From contig DUNA01000077.1 of assembly GCA_012839605.1 (NCBI GenBank), forward strand, positions 1 through 43,281: DNA of 43,281 bases, read 5' to 3'. Shown piece by piece: positions 15,348 through 25,353 of this stretch. The position numbers and the translations under genes are program-made. Source of the DNA: Bacteroidales bacterium. Lineage in GTDB: Bacteria > Bacteroidota > Bacteroidia > Bacteroidales > UBA932. The notes under the pieces were generated by a model. It had not been told where the DNA came from. It saw only the letters and a list, made by a program, of their open reading frames with translations, and did not search any database. Positions within the stretch are counted from its first letter, which is position 1. Each line of letters opens with the position of its first letter.

Positions 15348-17924
15348 ATGAATGAACAAAAATATACTATTCAGGCGCAGGAACTGTTGCAATCTGCAGT
15401 TCATGCAGCGCAGTCCGGATCCAATCAAGTGATTGAGACGGGCCATTTGCTCAAGGCCATCCTTGCAGACAAGGAAGGGATAGGTACTTTTTTGCTGCAA
15501 AAAACGGGAATCAATACAGATATATTGGAAAAAGAACTGCTTGTCCTGTTGGAACAATATCCAAAGCAAGAAGGCACCACAGATACTTTTTTATCAAACG
15601 ATGCCCAAAGAGCACTATACAAAGCAAGAGAGATAGCCAATAAGATGGATGACCAATTCATCACCACGGAACATATTTTGTCCGGTTTGCTGACTATTAA
15701 AGACAATGTGTCGAATTTGCTCAGGTCTTTAGGATTGAAAGACCACGTGTTGGATAAAGCCATCCAAGGAGTACGTGGCGGCAGAAAAGCCGATTCACAA
15801 ACGGCGGAACAGACGTTTGACGCGTTGAACAAATACGCAGTAAACTTGAATGATTTGTCTGCCAAAGGAAAAGTAGATCCGGTCATTGGTCGCGACGACG
15901 AAATTCGCAGAGTCTTACAGATTTTAAGCCGTAGGACGAAAAACAACCCCATTTTGGTGGGAGAACCGGGTGTGGGTAAAACGGCCATTGCAGAAGGTAT
16001 TGCCCAGCGTATTGTAACGGGAGATGTGCCCGATATGCTGAAAAGCAAACAAATTTACTCGTTAGATATGGGTGCCCTTATTGCCGGTGCCAAATACAAA
16101 GGGGAATTCGAGGAAAGATTGAAAGCCGTTGTGAAAGAGGTCATTGACAGCGATGGAGATGTAGTCCTCTTTATTGACGAAATCCATACGTTGGTAGGAG
16201 CCGGTAAGGGGGAAGGGGCCATGGATGCCGCCAATATTCTAAAACCGGCCTTGGCTCGTGGAGAATTGCGTGCAGTAGGGTCCACCACGTTGGGCGAGTA
16301 CCAAAAATATTTTGAGCAGGACAAAGCACTGGAAAGGCGTTTTCAAATAGTGATGGTTGACGAACCTTCACCTGCAGAAGCTATATCCATTTTGCGCGGA
16401 TTGAAAGAGCGCTACGAGCAGCATCACAAAGTAGAAATAAAAGACGATGCCCTTATTGCGGCTGTAGAACTTTCCCACCGTTATATCACATCGCGGTTTC
16501 TGCCTGATAAAGCCATTGATTTAATAGACGAAGCAGCGGCTCGGTTGAGGATAGAAATGAATTCCGTTCCGGAGTGTATAGATGAACTGGATCGCAAAAT
16601 CCGGCAATTGGAAATTGAACGGGAAGCCATAAAACGTGAGGACAACAAAGAAAAATTGGAGGTGTTGGGCAAAGAGATACAGGAACTGTCTTCTCAATGC
16701 GACATCCAACGCGCCAAATGGCAGGAAGAAAAGCAGGTTCTGGAAGAAATCCAGCTCAAGAAAAAACAAATGGAAGACTTGCGCTTTGCCGCAGCAGAAG
16801 CCGAACGACGCGGTGATTACGGAAAAGTAGCTGAGATCCGATATGGACGCCTTGTAGCGTTGGAAAATGAGGTAGAAGAGCTGAACACCAAAAAGGACAA
16901 TTTCACACAAGCGCTGATCAGAGAATCTGTTTACGAAGAGGATATTGCCGAGGTGGTATCGCGATGGACAGGTATTCCCGTGCAACGCATGCTTACGGCG
17001 GAAAAGGAAAAGCTCTTGCACCTGGAAGACGAACTGCACAAACGCGTCATAGGTCAAGACGAGGCCATTACAGCCGTGGCTAACGCGGTCAGACGAAGCA
17101 GGGCAGGGCTCCAGGATCCCAAAAAACCGATAGGTTCGTTCTTGTTCCTGGGAACAACGGGAGTAGGAAAAACAGAATTGGCCAAGGCACTTGCCGAGTT
17201 TTTGTTTGATGACGAGCACTTGATTACGCGCATAGACATGAGCGAATACCAGGAACGCCACTCGGTAAGCCGATTGGTAGGAGCGCCTCCGGGATACGTA
17301 GGGTATGACGAAGGCGGTCAGCTGACAGAAGCAGTGCGGAGGAAACCTTATTCTGTGATTTTACTGGACGAGGTAGAAAAAGCACACCCCGATGTGTTTA
17401 ATATCCTGTTGCAGGTATTGGATGACGGAAGGCTTACGGACAACAAAGGCCGCGTGGCCGATTTTAAAAACACCCTCTTGATCATGACCTCCAACATGGG
17501 ATCGCACTTGATACAGGAAAGCCTGCTGGAAGGCATGCAAAGTGAGGAAGTATTTGAGCATACAAAAGAACAGGTCATGGACCTGCTTAGAAAAACCATC
17601 CGTCCAGAGTTTCTAAACAGGATAGACGAAATCATCATGTTCCATGCCTTAGCACCTGAACATGTCCGGGAGATTTTATCCTTACAAATAAGTCTAATCA
17701 ACGATTTGCTTACCCCCAAAGGGATATCTCTGGAGGTTACAGAGAAGGCACTGGATTATTTGCAGGAAAAAGGATACGAGCCGGCTTACGGTGCCAGACC
17801 GTTGAAAAGACTGTTGCAAAGAGAAGTAATCAATCCTTTGGCAGAGAAAATTTTGGAAGGTTCTGTTGATACTGAAAAACCGGTACGTGTAGAGAGCGAC
17901 GGAGAACAGATTATCTTTGCTTAA
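15348..17924 (+). CDS. clpB: ATP-dependent disaggregase ClpB (Hsp104 family)
   Basis: 858 residues, the normal ClpB size. An N-terminal Clp-repeat domain is followed by AAA-1 with Walker A GEPGVGKT (205-212), a coiled-coil middle domain rich in E/K/R/Q (about 410-530), and AAA-2 with Walker A GTTGVGKT (602-609) and the arginine-finger region [10 protein letters not shown]. It works with DnaK/DnaJ to rescue aggregated proteins. The open frame extends 97 codons upstream across queE's promoter, but the family start [13 protein letters not shown] fits the ATG at 15348. It is monocistronic and converges with the acyltransferase gene. Confidence 0.97.
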   Translation: MNEQKYTIQAQELLQSAVHAAQSGSNQVIETGHLLKAILADKEGIGTFLLQKTGINTDILEKELLVLLEQYPKQEGTTDTFLSNDAQRALYKAREIANKMDDQFITTEHILSGLLTIKDNVSNLLRSLGLKDHVLDKAIQGVRGGRKADSQTAEQTFDALNKYAVNLNDLSAKGKVDPVIGRDDEIRRVLQILSRRTKNNPILVGEPGVGKTAIAEGIAQRIVTGDVPDMLKSKQIYSLDMGALIAGAKYKGEFEERLKAVVKEVIDSDGDVVLFIDEIHTLVGAGKGEGAMDAANILKPALARGELRAVGSTTLGEYQKYFEQDKALERRFQIVMVDEPSPAEAISILRGLKERYEQHHKVEIKDDALIAAVELSHRYITSRFLPDKAIDLIDEAAARLRIEMNSVPECIDELDRKIRQLEIEREAIKREDNKEKLEVLGKEIQELSSQCDIQRAKWQEEKQVLEEIQLKKKQMEDLRFAAAEAERRGDYGKVAEIRYGRLVALENEVEELNTKKDNFTQALIRESVYEEDIAEVVSRWTGIPVQRMLTAEKEKLLHLEDELHKRVIGQDEAITAVANAVRRSRAGLQDPKKPIGSFLFLGTTGVGKTELAKALAEFLFDDEHLITRIDMSEYQERHSVSRLVGAPPGYVGYDEGGQLTEAVRRKPYSVILLDEVEKAHPDVFNILLQVLDDGRLTDNKGRVADFKNTLLIMTSNMGSHLIQESLLEGMQSEEVFEHTKEQVMDLLRKTIRPEFLNRIDEIIMFHALAPEHVREILSLQISLINDLLTPKGISLEVTEKALDYLQEKGYEPAYGARPLKRLLQREVINPLAEKILEGSVDTEKPVRVESDGEQIIFA

Positions 17925-17942
17925 AAAGAGTATTGAGCACAA

Positions 17943-18500
17943 CTAGAAGGGGTCAAAGCGTTCCGGGTGTTTCCCCACGACCCCTTTGTCTCTGTACCAC
18001 TGCTTTATCTTCTTGATGTCTTCCTGAGCGTTCTCAGTAATTTCTATGCGTGGTCCTATGCCTATTTCTTTTCTACCCCAATCGAAATACCCAATATATA
18101 CGGGGATGTTCAAGGTTTTGGCCAATGTGTGAAACCCTGCTTTCCATTTCTTTGTGGCTTGTCGAGTACCTTCCGGTGCAATGGCCAGGTGGACACGTTC
18201 TTCTTTGCGAACGGCATCAATCATATGCTTGGTAAAGGAAGCACCTTTGCCTCTGTTTACGGGAATACCGCCAGCCCGGATCAAGATGGGTTTGAGCGGC
18301 CATTTAAAGATTTCACTTTTTATGAAAATCCCCGCCTTTCCTCCAATAGCCGTATAATACAGATAAGAGATGATAAAATCCCACATAGACGTGTGTGGAG
18401 CTCCCAGAATAATGCATTTGGGCTCCGGAACAGGTTTTCCGACCAACGTCCAGCCCATGATCTTTGTAGCAACGAATGCGCATATTTTTCGCCAGGTCAT
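17943..18500 (-). CDS. 1-acylglycerol-3-phosphate acyltransferase-like protein
   Basis: 185 residues of the PlsC superfamily. Acyltransferase motif I is APHTSMWD (HxxxxD), motif II-like GGIPVNRGKG, and motif III APEGTR. The protein is short and hydrophilic outside an N-terminal segment, resembling the small PlsC-like proteins of Bacteroidetes rather than full PlsC. Substrate not predictable. Its promoter box overlaps the argH stop codon, so it can be transcribed separately from the arginine operon although it follows argH by only 10 bp. Confidence 0.85.
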   Translation of the reverse strand: MTWRKICAFVATKIMGWTLVGKPVPEPKCIILGAPHTSMWDFIISYLYYTAIGGKAGIFIKSEIFKWPLKPILIRAGGIPVNRGKGASFTKHMIDAVRKEERVHLAIAPEGTRQATKKWKAGFHTLAKTLNIPVYIGYFDWGRKEIGIGPRIEITENAQEDIKKIKQWYRDKGVVGKHPERFDPF

Positions 18501-18505
18501 ACAGA

Positions 18506-18513
18506 CAAAGTTA
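18506..18513 (-). promoter_or_regulatory. -7 box (TAACTTTG) overlapping argH stop
   Basis: The TAA of the box is the argH stop codon. The G lies six bases from the acyltransferase ATG, so a leaderless start is predicted. Confidence 0.5.
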
Positions 18514-19806
18514 TAAAAAAAGCGCTTGTGCCGCTTCCATTTTTTTGTCGATTTTATCCCACTCCAAATTTCCTATGCTGCCGGAATGCGTATGAGTTAT
18601 CGTTTTGCAAGCCGTATAGGTACCTTCTTTTAGTGATTGAGCCACTTTGTGGTACGCATCTCTGAACGGCATACCGCTCATAACCAGTCTGTTTACCTCT
18701 TCTACGGTAAAGATTTGGTCGTATTTGTCCGATTCAAAAAGATGGCGATTTACCTGTATATGGCGTATCATAACCAAAGCCATATCAAAACAATCCATCA
18801 AACGATCAACAGCCGGAAACAACAGGTCTTTCAGCAGCTGGTAATCTCTGTGGTATCCATGCGTAAGGTTGGTACAAAGGAGCGTAATCTGCCCCGGTAC
18901 CCCTTGTATGGCGTTTGTATGAGCTCTGATGAGTTCCCAAACGTCTGGGTTTTTTTTATGCGGCATAATGCTGCTGCCGGTAGTCAAAGCTTCCGGAAAA
19001 TCAAAGAAACGGTAATCGGGTCCGGAGAACAAACAACAATCAGAAGCCAGCCTGTTGAGCGTCCCGGCCATCATGGCCATGGCGTAAGCCAGGGATCGCT
19101 CTGTTCTGCCGCGACTCATCTGAGCGGCTATGCTGTTGTATTTTAAGGTGCCAAAGCCAAGGATGTGTGTAGTAGCCTCTCTGTCCAGGGGGAAAGAGTT
19201 CCCGTAACCGGCAGCCGATCCCAAAGGGTTTTGATTGCACAGGTGCCAAACCGCGTGCAATTGATAGACATCGTCAACCAACAACTCGGCATAAGCTCCA
19301 AGCCACAGAGCAAAAGAAGAAGGCATGGCCGGACGCGCATGTGTGTATCCCGGCATGAGTACGTCTGCGTATGTTTTGCTCTTTTTTTGCAGCTCTGTAA
19401 AAAGGGTGTGGATTTTCTCGTTCAAGTTTTTGCATACATCTTTGATGTACAAATGAATAGCTGTAAGTACCTGGTCGTTACGGGAACGTCCGGCATGTAT
19501 TTTCTTACCTATGGCTCCCAATTCTTCTACTAAAAAGAATTCCATGGCGGAATGGATATCCTCTGCTCCTTCAGGTATAGGAAAGGTTCCGTTTTTCATA
19601 CGTGCCTCTACGGTATCCAAAGCTTTTAGCAATTGCTCTGTCTCCCGGGGAGTAAGCAATCCCGTTGTACCCAACATGTTTGCATGGGCCTTTGATCCTT
19701 GTACATCATACAAAGCCAATCGTTTGTCCCAATGCATGTCGTTTCCTATGGTAAATTGTTTGACGTCGTGCGGCATGTCTATGCCTTTATCCCAAAGTGT
19801 TTTCAT
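18511..19806 (-). CDS. argH: Argininosuccinate lyase
   Basis: Splits argininosuccinate into arginine and fumarate, the last step of arginine synthesis. 431 residues. Fumarase/aspartase-superfamily signature GSSIMPHKKNPD, N-terminal AGRSRNDQV, and GYTHARPAMP. Starts 4 bp after the argE stop; last gene of the arginine operon. Confidence 0.96.
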   Translation of the reverse strand: MKTLWDKGIDMPHDVKQFTIGNDMHWDKRLALYDVQGSKAHANMLGTTGLLTPRETEQLLKALDTVEARMKNGTFPIPEGAEDIHSAMEFFLVEELGAIGKKIHAGRSRNDQVLTAIHLYIKDVCKNLNEKIHTLFTELQKKSKTYADVLMPGYTHARPAMPSSFALWLGAYAELLVDDVYQLHAVWHLCNQNPLGSAAGYGNSFPLDREATTHILGFGTLKYNSIAAQMSRGRTERSLAYAMAMMAGTLNRLASDCCLFSGPDYRFFDFPEALTTGSSIMPHKKNPDVWELIRAHTNAIQGVPGQITLLCTNLTHGYHRDYQLLKDLLFPAVDRLMDCFDMALVMIRHIQVNRHLFESDKYDQIFTVEEVNRLVMSGMPFRDAYHKVAQSLKEGTYTACKTITHTHSGSIGNLEWDKIDKKMEAAQALFL

Positions 19807-19810
19807 GGCT

Positions 19811-20866
19811 TTAGAGCGTTAGTGTGGATAAAAGATGTGTGTAGGTGGCAATTCCTTGTTCTATTTCATGTATATATATAAATTCATCGGGTGCGTGCGA
19901 CCGGGATGAGCAACCGGGCCCGATTTTCAAAGCCGGACAAGGCAAACGCATCCAGTCAGAGGTGGTGGGAGATGTGTACGTAGGAATGCCTGCTTTTTTC
20001 ACGGCTTCAGCCAGAGGATGGCCATAGGGCGTTGCCGAAGCCTTGTTGGCCATATTGCGCGCAGTCAAACATCCGGGAAGGAAGCTTTCTAATTCTTCCA
20101 GTATTTCGACATTTGTATACACATCGGTAGTTCTGATATCTACCACGTAATGACACGTATCCGGAATCACATTATGCTGCGTACCGCTCTGTATTTGTGT
20201 GACTTGTAAACGAACAGAGCCCATAGTCGGAGATTCTTTGATAAAACGATAGTTCCGGAGTAGAGCTATAGCATCCAATGCCTTATAAAGGGCATTGTCT
20301 CCACCTTCCAGTGCGGCATGAGCCGATTGTCCACTGGCTACACCGTCCAAGACCAACAACCCTCTTTCTCCCGTAGCGGCACGCAGGCCGGTTGGCTCAC
20401 CGACCCATGCACAAGATATGTTCGGAACATGCGGCAAAGCAGAGGCAATGCCTTTTTTGCCCGATATCTCTTCTTCTGCCGCCAGGATAAGTACTGTGTT
20501 GTAAGGCAAGTTGTCTGTTGTGCAAAAGGCTTCCGTCATAGCTACTACAGAAGCTCCGGCATCATTACTGCCCAATCCGTACAATCGCATACGGCCGTTT
20601 TTGTCTTCTTCAAGTACGGGCGTATACGGATCTCGGGTGTATCCGGCAGAAGGTGCTACCGTATCGTGGTGCGAGCAAAGCAGGACAACGGGTTTGTTTT
20701 CCCGGAACGGTTCTTTTGTGGCTATTACGTTGTTTCCAACAGTAGAAACAGATACGCCTTTTTTAGAAGCTAAGTACCGGGAGAGTATACCGGCTGTTTC
20801 CTGTTCTTTACCGGAAACAGAAGGGGTGGCTATCAGTCGTGACAGCAGGTCAATGGTTTCTTTCAT
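19811..20866 (-). CDS. argE: M20 deacylase ArgE (probably N-succinylcitrulline desuccinylase)
   Basis: 351 residues of the M20 zinc peptidase family: LLCSHHDTVAPS (metal His/Asp), GSNDAGASVVAM (metal Asp), ILAAEEEISGKKG (catalytic Glu and metal ligand), AWVGEPTGLR and a C-terminal GPGCSSRSHAPDEF (metal His). It removes the N-acyl group in arginine synthesis. Because the carbamoyltransferase in this operon is of the N-succinylornithine type, the substrate is probably N-succinylcitrulline rather than acetylornithine (inference from the Bacteroides fragilis pathway). ATGA overlap with argB upstream. Confidence 0.9.
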   Translation of the reverse strand: MKETIDLLSRLIATPSVSGKEQETAGILSRYLASKKGVSVSTVGNNVIATKEPFRENKPVVLLCSHHDTVAPSAGYTRDPYTPVLEEDKNGRMRLYGLGSNDAGASVVAMTEAFCTTDNLPYNTVLILAAEEEISGKKGIASALPHVPNISCAWVGEPTGLRAATGERGLLVLDGVASGQSAHAALEGGDNALYKALDAIALLRNYRFIKESPTMGSVRLQVTQIQSGTQHNVIPDTCHYVVDIRTTDVYTNVEILEELESFLPGCLTARNMANKASATPYGHPLAEAVKKAGIPTYTSPTTSDWMRLPCPALKIGPGCSSRSHAPDEFIYIHEIEQGIATYTHLLSTLTL

Positions 20867-21603
20867 AGATGTATATAAGTAGTTCCTACCGTTACTTTTT
20901 CCACGCCGTACTTCAATGCTTGCAGAGCTGTTTCAATCTTAGGAATCATTCCGTCGCTAATGATGCCGCGACTGCGCAATTGTTCGTATTGGTTTTTACT
21001 GAGGATAGGCAAGGGGCTTTCTCCGTTATCATGGTACACGCCCTCCCGGTCAAAGAGGTAACGTAAGGTTACTTTGTATTTCTCTTTCATGGCCAAGGCC
21101 AATGTACAGGCAATCGTATCTGCATTGGTGTTGAGCAATTGGCCTGAAGCATCGCAGGTAATAGGGGCAAAGACGGGGACAAACCCCTCGTCCAACAGGC
21201 GTTGAATAAAAGTCACGTGAACGGTAGAAGCATTTATGTCTCCCACATACCCAAAATCTATAGGGTGGGGATTCCTTTTTACGGCAGGGATAGAAAAGCC
21301 GTCGGCACCGCTTAGTCCTATGGCTTTGCAACCACGAGCGCCAAGAGCGGCTACCAATGTTTTGTTGATCCATCCGGCATATACCATCACGGCTATGCGA
21401 AGGGTAGTTTTGTCTGTAATCCTTCTGCCTTCATGCATTTTTACAGGTAGTTGCAGTTGTTGCATCCATTCATTGGCCTGGTTCCCTCCGCCGTGCACTA
21501 GTATTTTGGGTTCTGTGCAACTGCAAAAGGAATGTAAAAAATGTTCCAGACTATCGGAGTGGTTGATGATACTACCTCCGATTTTAAATACGTTTAATGT
21601 CAT
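20863..21603 (-). CDS. argB: Acylglutamate kinase
   Basis: 246 residues of the amino-acid kinase family: FKIGGSII (nucleotide loop), LVHGGGNQANEWM, GLSGADG and a C-terminal GMIPKIETALQAL segment (substrate and ATP site). It phosphorylates N-acylglutamate, presumably the succinyl form here. No extended N-terminal helix is present, so feedback inhibition by arginine through that element is unlikely (family knowledge). Overlaps argF' and argE by 4 bp on either side. Confidence 0.94.
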   Translation of the reverse strand: MTLNVFKIGGSIINHSDSLEHFLHSFCSCTEPKILVHGGGNQANEWMQQLQLPVKMHEGRRITDKTTLRIAVMVYAGWINKTLVAALGARGCKAIGLSGADGFSIPAVKRNPHPIDFGYVGDINASTVHVTFIQRLLDEGFVPVFAPITCDASGQLLNTNADTIACTLALAMKEKYKVTLRYLFDREGVYHDNGESPLPILSKNQYEQLRSRGIISDGMIPKIETALQALKYGVEKVTVGTTYIHL

Positions 21604-22568
21604 ATGCTTTTTGTTTTTATAGAATCAATAATGCTTTTACATACTACTTGCGCCGCTATTTCTCTGTTTGCGGCTTGAGGTATGACAAGGGAACGCGGAC
21701 TGTCCAATACCTTGTCACTGACTACCACATTCCTGCGCACGGGCAAACAATGCATGAACCGGGCGTTGTCTGTCAAGGCCATTTTTCTTTCATTTATTAT
21801 CCAGGAAGGATCGCCATGCAGTCTTTTGCCATAAAAAGGATCTTGATAAGCAGACCAATTTTTGGCGTACACAAAATGAGCCCCTTGCAAAGCTTCCTCT
21901 TGATCGTATACAATGTCGGCTCCGGCCGTAAATGCGTTGTGCAGTTCATAATTTTTGGGATGCGTGATGGTTAGTGAATACCCGGCCGTCAATATCCATT
22001 CGGCAAACGAATTGGCTACGGCTTGCGGCAAGGCAGACGGATGGGGAGCCCAGGTTAGTACGATTTTTGGTTTGGCAACCGTCTTGTATTCTTCTATGGT
22101 TATCAGGTCTGCAAAACTTTGTAACGGATGACGCGTGGCGCTTTCCAGACTGATGACGGGTTTGCCTGAATAACGAATGAATTGATTCAAGACGGTTTCT
22201 CCGTAATCTTCTTCTTTAGACGTCAGACCGGCAAAGGAACGTACACCAATCACATCTGCGTAGCAACCCATTACAGGTATAGCTTCCAAAAGATGCTCTG
22301 CTTTGTCTCCGTCCATAACGACACCGTGCTGCGTTTCCAGAAGCCATGCGCCTTCCTTTATGTTGAGCACCATCACCTGCATCCCCAGATTTTCCGCCGC
22401 TTTTTGTGTACTTAGTCTTGTTCTAAGGCTGGCATTGAAAAACACAAGCAGCAGGGTCAGGTGTTTTCCTGCATCAGCGTGTGCAAATTTGTCTTTTTTC
22501 ACTTCTCTTGCTTTGGCAAGCGCTTGTTCGAGCGGACCTATATCTTGTACGGATGTAAAATGTTTCAT
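21600..22568 (-). CDS. argF': N-succinylornithine carbamoyltransferase
   Basis: Transfers a carbamoyl group to N-acylornithine to give N-acylcitrulline. 322 residues. Carbamoyl-phosphate loop FNASLRTRLST, the proline-rich stretch WAPHPSALPQAVANSFAEW typical of the knotted AOTCase/SOTCase branch rather than classic ArgF, HPLQSFADL and HCLPVRRNVVV. By analogy with the Bacteroides fragilis enzyme I call it the succinyl form; the acetyl form cannot be fully excluded. The frame extends upstream, but the ATG at 22568 (MKHFTSVQD) begins the conserved region, two bases after the argC stop. Confidence 0.92.
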   Translation of the reverse strand: MKHFTSVQDIGPLEQALAKAREVKKDKFAHADAGKHLTLLLVFFNASLRTRLSTQKAAENLGMQVMVLNIKEGAWLLETQHGVVMDGDKAEHLLEAIPVMGCYADVIGVRSFAGLTSKEEDYGETVLNQFIRYSGKPVISLESATRHPLQSFADLITIEEYKTVAKPKIVLTWAPHPSALPQAVANSFAEWILTAGYSLTITHPKNYELHNAFTAGADIVYDQEEALQGAHFVYAKNWSAYQDPFYGKRLHGDPSWIINERKMALTDNARFMHCLPVRRNVVVSDKVLDSPRSLVIPQAANREIAAQVVCKSIIDSIKTKSI

Positions 22569-22570
22569 GA

Positions 22571-23572
22571 TCAAAATACTACGGGTTTTAATTGCAAACC
22601 TGTTGTTTGCGGCCATCCAAACAATATATTCATGTTTTGCACAGCCGTCCCCGAGGCTCCTTTCAATAAATTATCTATTACGGATGTGATGTATAACATG
22701 TCTTTGTGTTTTTCTATATGAATTTTGCATGTGTTTGTATTTACCACTTCTTTAAGACTGATGGCCTTTTCTGTGACATGTACAAACGGATGGTGTTTGT
22801 AGTATTCTTTGTACAGTGCTGCAGCTGCTTCTGCAGTCAATGGGCTTTGTGTGTACATACTTGCCAAAATGCCTCTGGAAAAACCACCTCTTAGAGGAAC
22901 AAAATAGATAGGAGGCACAGGCTGTTTTCCGGCGGTCGAGAGCACGGCTTCTATTTCAGGGATGTGTTGGTGTTCAAAAGCTTTGTACACAGATACGTTT
23001 TGACTTCTCCAGGCATAATGAGTCGTGTCTTTGGGCAGGGCTCCGGCACCCGTAGCTCCTGTAATGGCATGGATGTGAACGGGTTGATTTAGTAGTTCGG
23101 CATGTGCCAAAGGCAGCAATCCCAATTCTACCGCTGTGGCAAAGCACCCCGGGTTGGCTACGTTTCCGGCGCGGAGCAGGTGTTCTTCATAAGCGGCCGG
23201 CTCTTTATACAACTCGGGCAGGCCGTATTGAAACAGACGCCCGTATCCTTCGTTGGTACACCTGAAATCTCGGCTTAAATCAATAACGTGCCGAACGGTT
23301 CCCGGTGGCAGTTGCCCAAGAAATTGCGCTGAGCGTCCGTGTCCCAGGCATAAAAACAGCACATCAGTATGTGAATGGGGAAGGGTTTGGCTGAAAACCA
23401 AATCGGTTTCTGCATCCAAATGGGGATGAGCCGATGAAAGAGGGAGTCCGCTTTTGGATTGACTGAGTACACTGTGCAGGTGTACGTGGGGGTGGTTCAA
23501 AAGCAAATGAAGGAGTTCGCCCCCTGTATAACCGGCTCCACCGGCTACGGATACAACTGTTTTATGGCTCAT
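22571..23572 (-). CDS. argC: N-acyl-gamma-glutamyl-phosphate reductase
   Basis: NADPH-dependent reduction of N-acyl-glutamyl-phosphate to the semialdehyde. 333 residues. Rossmann motif VAGGAGYTGGELLHLL, VIDLSRDFR, active-site cysteine in NPGCFATAVELGLLPL and GATGAGA. Overlaps the end of argG by 11 bp and precedes argF' by 2 bp. argD (the aminotransferase that should act next) is not between argC and argF', unlike the order I know from Bacteroides. Confidence 0.95.
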   Translation of the reverse strand: MSHKTVVSVAGGAGYTGGELLHLLLNHPHVHLHSVLSQSKSGLPLSSAHPHLDAETDLVFSQTLPHSHTDVLFLCLGHGRSAQFLGQLPPGTVRHVIDLSRDFRCTNEGYGRLFQYGLPELYKEPAAYEEHLLRAGNVANPGCFATAVELGLLPLAHAELLNQPVHIHAITGATGAGALPKDTTHYAWRSQNVSVYKAFEHQHIPEIEAVLSTAGKQPVPPIYFVPLRGGFSRGILASMYTQSPLTAEAAAALYKEYYKHHPFVHVTEKAISLKEVVNTNTCKIHIEKHKDMLYITSVIDNLLKGASGTAVQNMNILFGWPQTTGLQLKPVVF

Positions 23573-24761
23573 GGTATTCTTTTTCTTTACTCATATACAT
23601 GTGAACGGGGAGCGAAAGCAGGCGTACGAATCCTTCTACATGTTCTGCGGTAAAAGCCTCTGTGCCTTCCCCGTAATCTCCAAAGCGCGCATCCATTAAA
23701 TCAAAGGGACTGGAACATCCCGTAACCGAGAAGGTGTAAGGACGAAGTCTTATAGAAACGGTTCCCGTTACGCGGTGCTGGGTATCCTCTAAAAAACGCT
23801 CTATATGGCGCATGACGGGGTCCGGGTATTGGGCTTCATGGAGCATCATGCCGTACCATTGGGCCAGTTGGTCTTTCCAGTACATTTGCCATTTGCCTAG
23901 TACGTGTTTTTCCAACAAATGGTGTGCTTTGATAATCAATAGCGGAGCAGCTGCTTCAAAGCCTACACGGCCTTTCAATCCCACCAGGGTATCTCCTACG
24001 TGGATATCTCTGCCTATTCCATAGGGACCGGCTATCCGGTATAAACTTTTAATAACATCAATAGGGTGCATGGTAATGCCGTTTACAGAAACGGGCTCTC
24101 CTTTTTCAAAACCAAGGGTGATGGTTTCTGTACCTTCTTTTGTGCGTTGCGTGGGGAAAGCTTCTTCCGGCAATTCATCTGTAGCACGTAAGGTTTCTGC
24201 ACCTCCTACACTTGTTCCCCATATGCCTTGATTTATAGAGTACTGTGAAGTTTTGAAGGAAACAGGAAACCCTTTGCTCTGCAAATAAGCTACTTCTTCT
24301 TCACGACTGAATTTTCCTTCTCTTATGGGAGCCAGTATGTTTATATCAGGCGCAAAAACACGTAGGATGTAATCAAAGCGTATTTGATCGTTTCCGGCTC
24401 CGGTACAACCGTGCGCGATAGCATCTGCCTTCATCTCTTTTGCGTAACGGGCAACGCTTATGGCTTGGAAGGCACGTTCAGAACTAACAGATAAAGGATA
24501 CGTGTTGTTTTTTAAAACGTTCCCAAATATCAAATACCGCAGGCATTTTTCATAATAGACAGATTGAATATCCAAGGTTTGATGAGAAACCGCTCCCATT
24601 GTTTTTGCCTTGATTTCCAATTGTTTTATTTCTTTTTCTGAAAAACCTCCTGTGTTTGCAAGTACGGTATGTACCTCCATCCCTTTTTCTATTGTCAAGT
24701 AGGGGATACAGAAAGAGGTATCCAGTCCGCCGCTATAGGCTAAGACTACTTTTTTTCTCAT
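23562..24761 (-). CDS. argG: Argininosuccinate synthase
   Basis: ATP-dependent condensation of citrulline and aspartate. 399 residues. PP-loop AYSGGLDTS (8-16), AHGCTGAGNDQIRF, SINQGIWG and TITLGFEKGEPV are present. The ATG at 24761 (MRKKVVLAYSGG) is chosen over an in-frame upstream start that would extend further into the GNAT gene; even so the two genes overlap by 29 bp. Second gene of the arginine operon. Confidence 0.95.
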   Translation of the reverse strand: MRKKVVLAYSGGLDTSFCIPYLTIEKGMEVHTVLANTGGFSEKEIKQLEIKAKTMGAVSHQTLDIQSVYYEKCLRYLIFGNVLKNNTYPLSVSSERAFQAISVARYAKEMKADAIAHGCTGAGNDQIRFDYILRVFAPDINILAPIREGKFSREEEVAYLQSKGFPVSFKTSQYSINQGIWGTSVGGAETLRATDELPEEAFPTQRTKEGTETITLGFEKGEPVSVNGITMHPIDVIKSLYRIAGPYGIGRDIHVGDTLVGLKGRVGFEAAAPLLIIKAHHLLEKHVLGKWQMYWKDQLAQWYGMMLHEAQYPDPVMRHIERFLEDTQHRVTGTVSIRLRPYTFSVTGCSSPFDLMDARFGDYGEGTEAFTAEHVEGFVRLLSLPVHMYMSKEKEYHEP

Positions 24762-25317
24762 ATGCTTTTTTCTTAGTAGATCTTTTGTGCTCTGCAGGGT
24801 CATACAACAGACCTGTACAAAGGCACATCAATTGTTTGTTACGTTGTAGGATGTCGTAGTTTCTGCAGCCTTTACACCCATCCCAGAATGCCGTATCTTG
24901 TGTAAGATCTGTGAAAGGAACGGGTCTGAAGCCTAGTCTTGAATTCATTTTCATAACAGCGGCTCCTGTGGTAATGCTGAAGATTTTTGCATGCGGATAC
25001 AATTCGCGAGACAGTTTAAAAACCCTCTTCTTGATGCGCATGGCTATACCTAAGTGTCTATAAGCAGGCGCCACAACCAAACCGGAATTGGCTACAAAAG
25101 AGGTATGGCTCCATGTTTCTATGTATGAAAAGCCTACCGGTATTTTGCCGTCTAAGGCAATAACTGCTTTGCCACCGGAAATCTTGTTTTTGATATACTC
25201 AACGGGACGACAAGCTATCCCCGTACCTCTTTCAAGAGCGGCCTGGTATATCAATTCACATATATACTCTGCATAGCCGATATGTTCGGCATGTGCAATC
25301 AGAATGCGTACATGCAT
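24733..25317 (-). CDS. GNAT acyltransferase, candidate glutamate N-acyltransferase of the arginine operon
   Basis: 194 residues of the GNAT fold: substrate strand IPVGFSYIETW, acyl-CoA-binding motif VVAPAYRHLGIAMRIK (Q/RxxGxG/A) and a C-terminal half with GCKGCRNYD (CxxC) and further cysteines, which could bind a metal. It is the first gene of the arginine operon in the position of the missing argA/argJ, so it probably makes N-succinyl- or N-acetylglutamate (inference from position and fold). Overlaps argG by 29 bp. The upstream leader of about 125 nt holds a short Arg-rich ORF and a terminator-like fold. Confidence 0.8.
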   Translation of the reverse strand: MHVRILIAHAEHIGYAEYICELIYQAALERGTGIACRPVEYIKNKISGGKAVIALDGKIPVGFSYIETWSHTSFVANSGLVVAPAYRHLGIAMRIKKRVFKLSRELYPHAKIFSITTGAAVMKMNSRLGFRPVPFTDLTQDTAFWDGCKGCRNYDILQRNKQLMCLCTGLLYDPAEHKRSTKKKAYEKKSSLSL

Positions 25318-25353
25318 TGTTTATTTCAATAAAAAAACTTGGAAAATGGATGT

